DNA of 5,346 bases from UBA5070 sp035604215. GTDB taxonomy: Bacteria; Fibrobacterota; Fibrobacteria; UBA5070. The first letter of the stretch is position 1. Every line of letters begins with the position of its first letter. The notes beneath the pieces are model-generated. The model worked only from the letters and a program-made list of their open reading frames with translations, made no database searches and was not told where the DNA came from. Made by a program: the position numbers and the translations under genes. This document shows, piece after piece, positions 5,061-5,346 of the stretch. The stretch spans positions 1 through 5,346 of the forward strand of contig DATNIW010000132.1 in NCBI GenBank assembly GCA_035604215.1, read 5' to 3'.

Positions 5061-5346
5061 GTCCATCTCCTTCAATCTACGATTCAGATCCAACTGCTGC
5101 TCGACTCGCAGCCGACCTTCCACCACCCAAAACGCGAAGAACCTTCTCAGGCCCTGGGAATCGGCCTGCTGCCGAAATGCCATGGTCACATGCAGGACCC
5201 TGTCCACGGGATCAAGGTCGCCGCGCATGTTCGGCAGGAACGAAAGCGCTACCCGGTTGCGGGTTCGGCGGAAGCGTTCCAGGTCCATGGCCGGTATCTG
5301 CACGATGCGAGTTCGGAAGGACAGGAACGTGTCGCCCATGGCACCG
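4872..5346 (-). CDS. second Rpn-like PD-(D/E)XK family protein, C-terminal part
   Basis: Open to the right edge; the frame reads through ATG 5339 into the last window bases, so the true start is probably outside. The visible 157 residues hold no PD-(D/E)XK core, which would lie further upstream. Recognition rests on the C-terminal half: a predicted alpha-helical region, a charged Gly-rich stretch (KGRTEGRLEGMEEGL), and a tail sharing LDDARKM and the pattern GxxWxxITxxTGLxPEDLS with the neighbouring Rpn protein. Such KG/EG-rich helices plus the HTH-like tail are typical of Rpn and related transposase-like nuclease families. Outside this tail the two proteins are not obviously alike, which fits a distant paralogue. 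It is transcribed toward the first rpn gene, with repeat C between. It might instead be a truncated remnant; the missing upstream sequence decides. Confidence 0.65.
   Translation of the reverse strand, partial: GAMGDTFLSFRTRIVQIPAMDLERFRRTRNRVALSFLPNMRGDLDPVDRVLHVTMAFRQQADSQGLRRFFAFWVVEGRLRVEQQLDLNRRLKEMDMPEIIEWWLEEGHAKGRTEGRLEGMEEGLRASKLDDARKMREHGISWEIITDVTGLKPEDLS
5067..5072 (-). promoter_or_regulatory. internal ribosome binding site AAGGAG inside the second rpn-like gene
   Basis: Read on the minus strand, AAGGAG is followed by ATGGAC and then ATG 5060. The upstream ATG directly abuts the site, too close for initiation, so 5060 is the start it would serve. Confidence 0.55.

Overview
The window is high-GC DNA, probably from a Gram-negative bacterium: it encodes a MacB/FtsX-type inner-membrane permease, uses clear AAGGAG-type ribosome binding sites and has a bacterial tRNA-Glu. 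The sequence alone does not fix the phylum.

Layout, left to right. (1) 1-1787: the C-terminal part of a two-module FtsX/MacB-type ABC permease, cut by the left edge. It looks like ordinary core genome. (2) 1922-1994: an intact tRNA-Glu(TTC), followed after a T-run by a decayed direct copy of its own 3' half (2004-2049). (3) 2097-2645: a small beta-barrel protein of the nitrobindin-like/DUF1794 type. (4) 2924-3409: a conserved protein of unknown function that I associate from memory with DUF6530. (5) 3680-4567, minus strand: a PD-(D/E)XK nuclease of the Rpn/YhgA (Transposase_31) family. (6) 4872 to the right edge, minus strand: the C-terminal part of a second, related Rpn-like protein.

The genes right of the tRNA are punctuated by three direct copies of one structured repeat family: A (2646-2842), B (3410-3697) and C (4604-4889). 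One copy follows the 3' end of every complete gene there, and C lies between the two rpn-like genes. B and C are 175/176 identical over their right part, and that block runs through the stop codons into the last five sense codons of both rpn genes. A is more diverged, but keeps a nested hairpin in which both stems have changed in a compensatory way. This argues for selection on a folded RNA or single-strand DNA structure.

Both rpn genes also contain an internal Shine-Dalgarno sequence (AAGGGAG or AAGGAG), each exactly 6 nt before an in-frame ATG. Each ATG would start a separate 53-62 residue C-terminal protein. This matches the published gene-within-gene toxin-antitoxin arrangement of Rpn proteins (long nuclease RpnL, small C-terminal antitoxin RpnS, anti-phage). 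The segment right of the tRNA is therefore best read as an accessory, defence-like region next to a tRNA, with two Rpn modules and a repeat family that may have spread with them.
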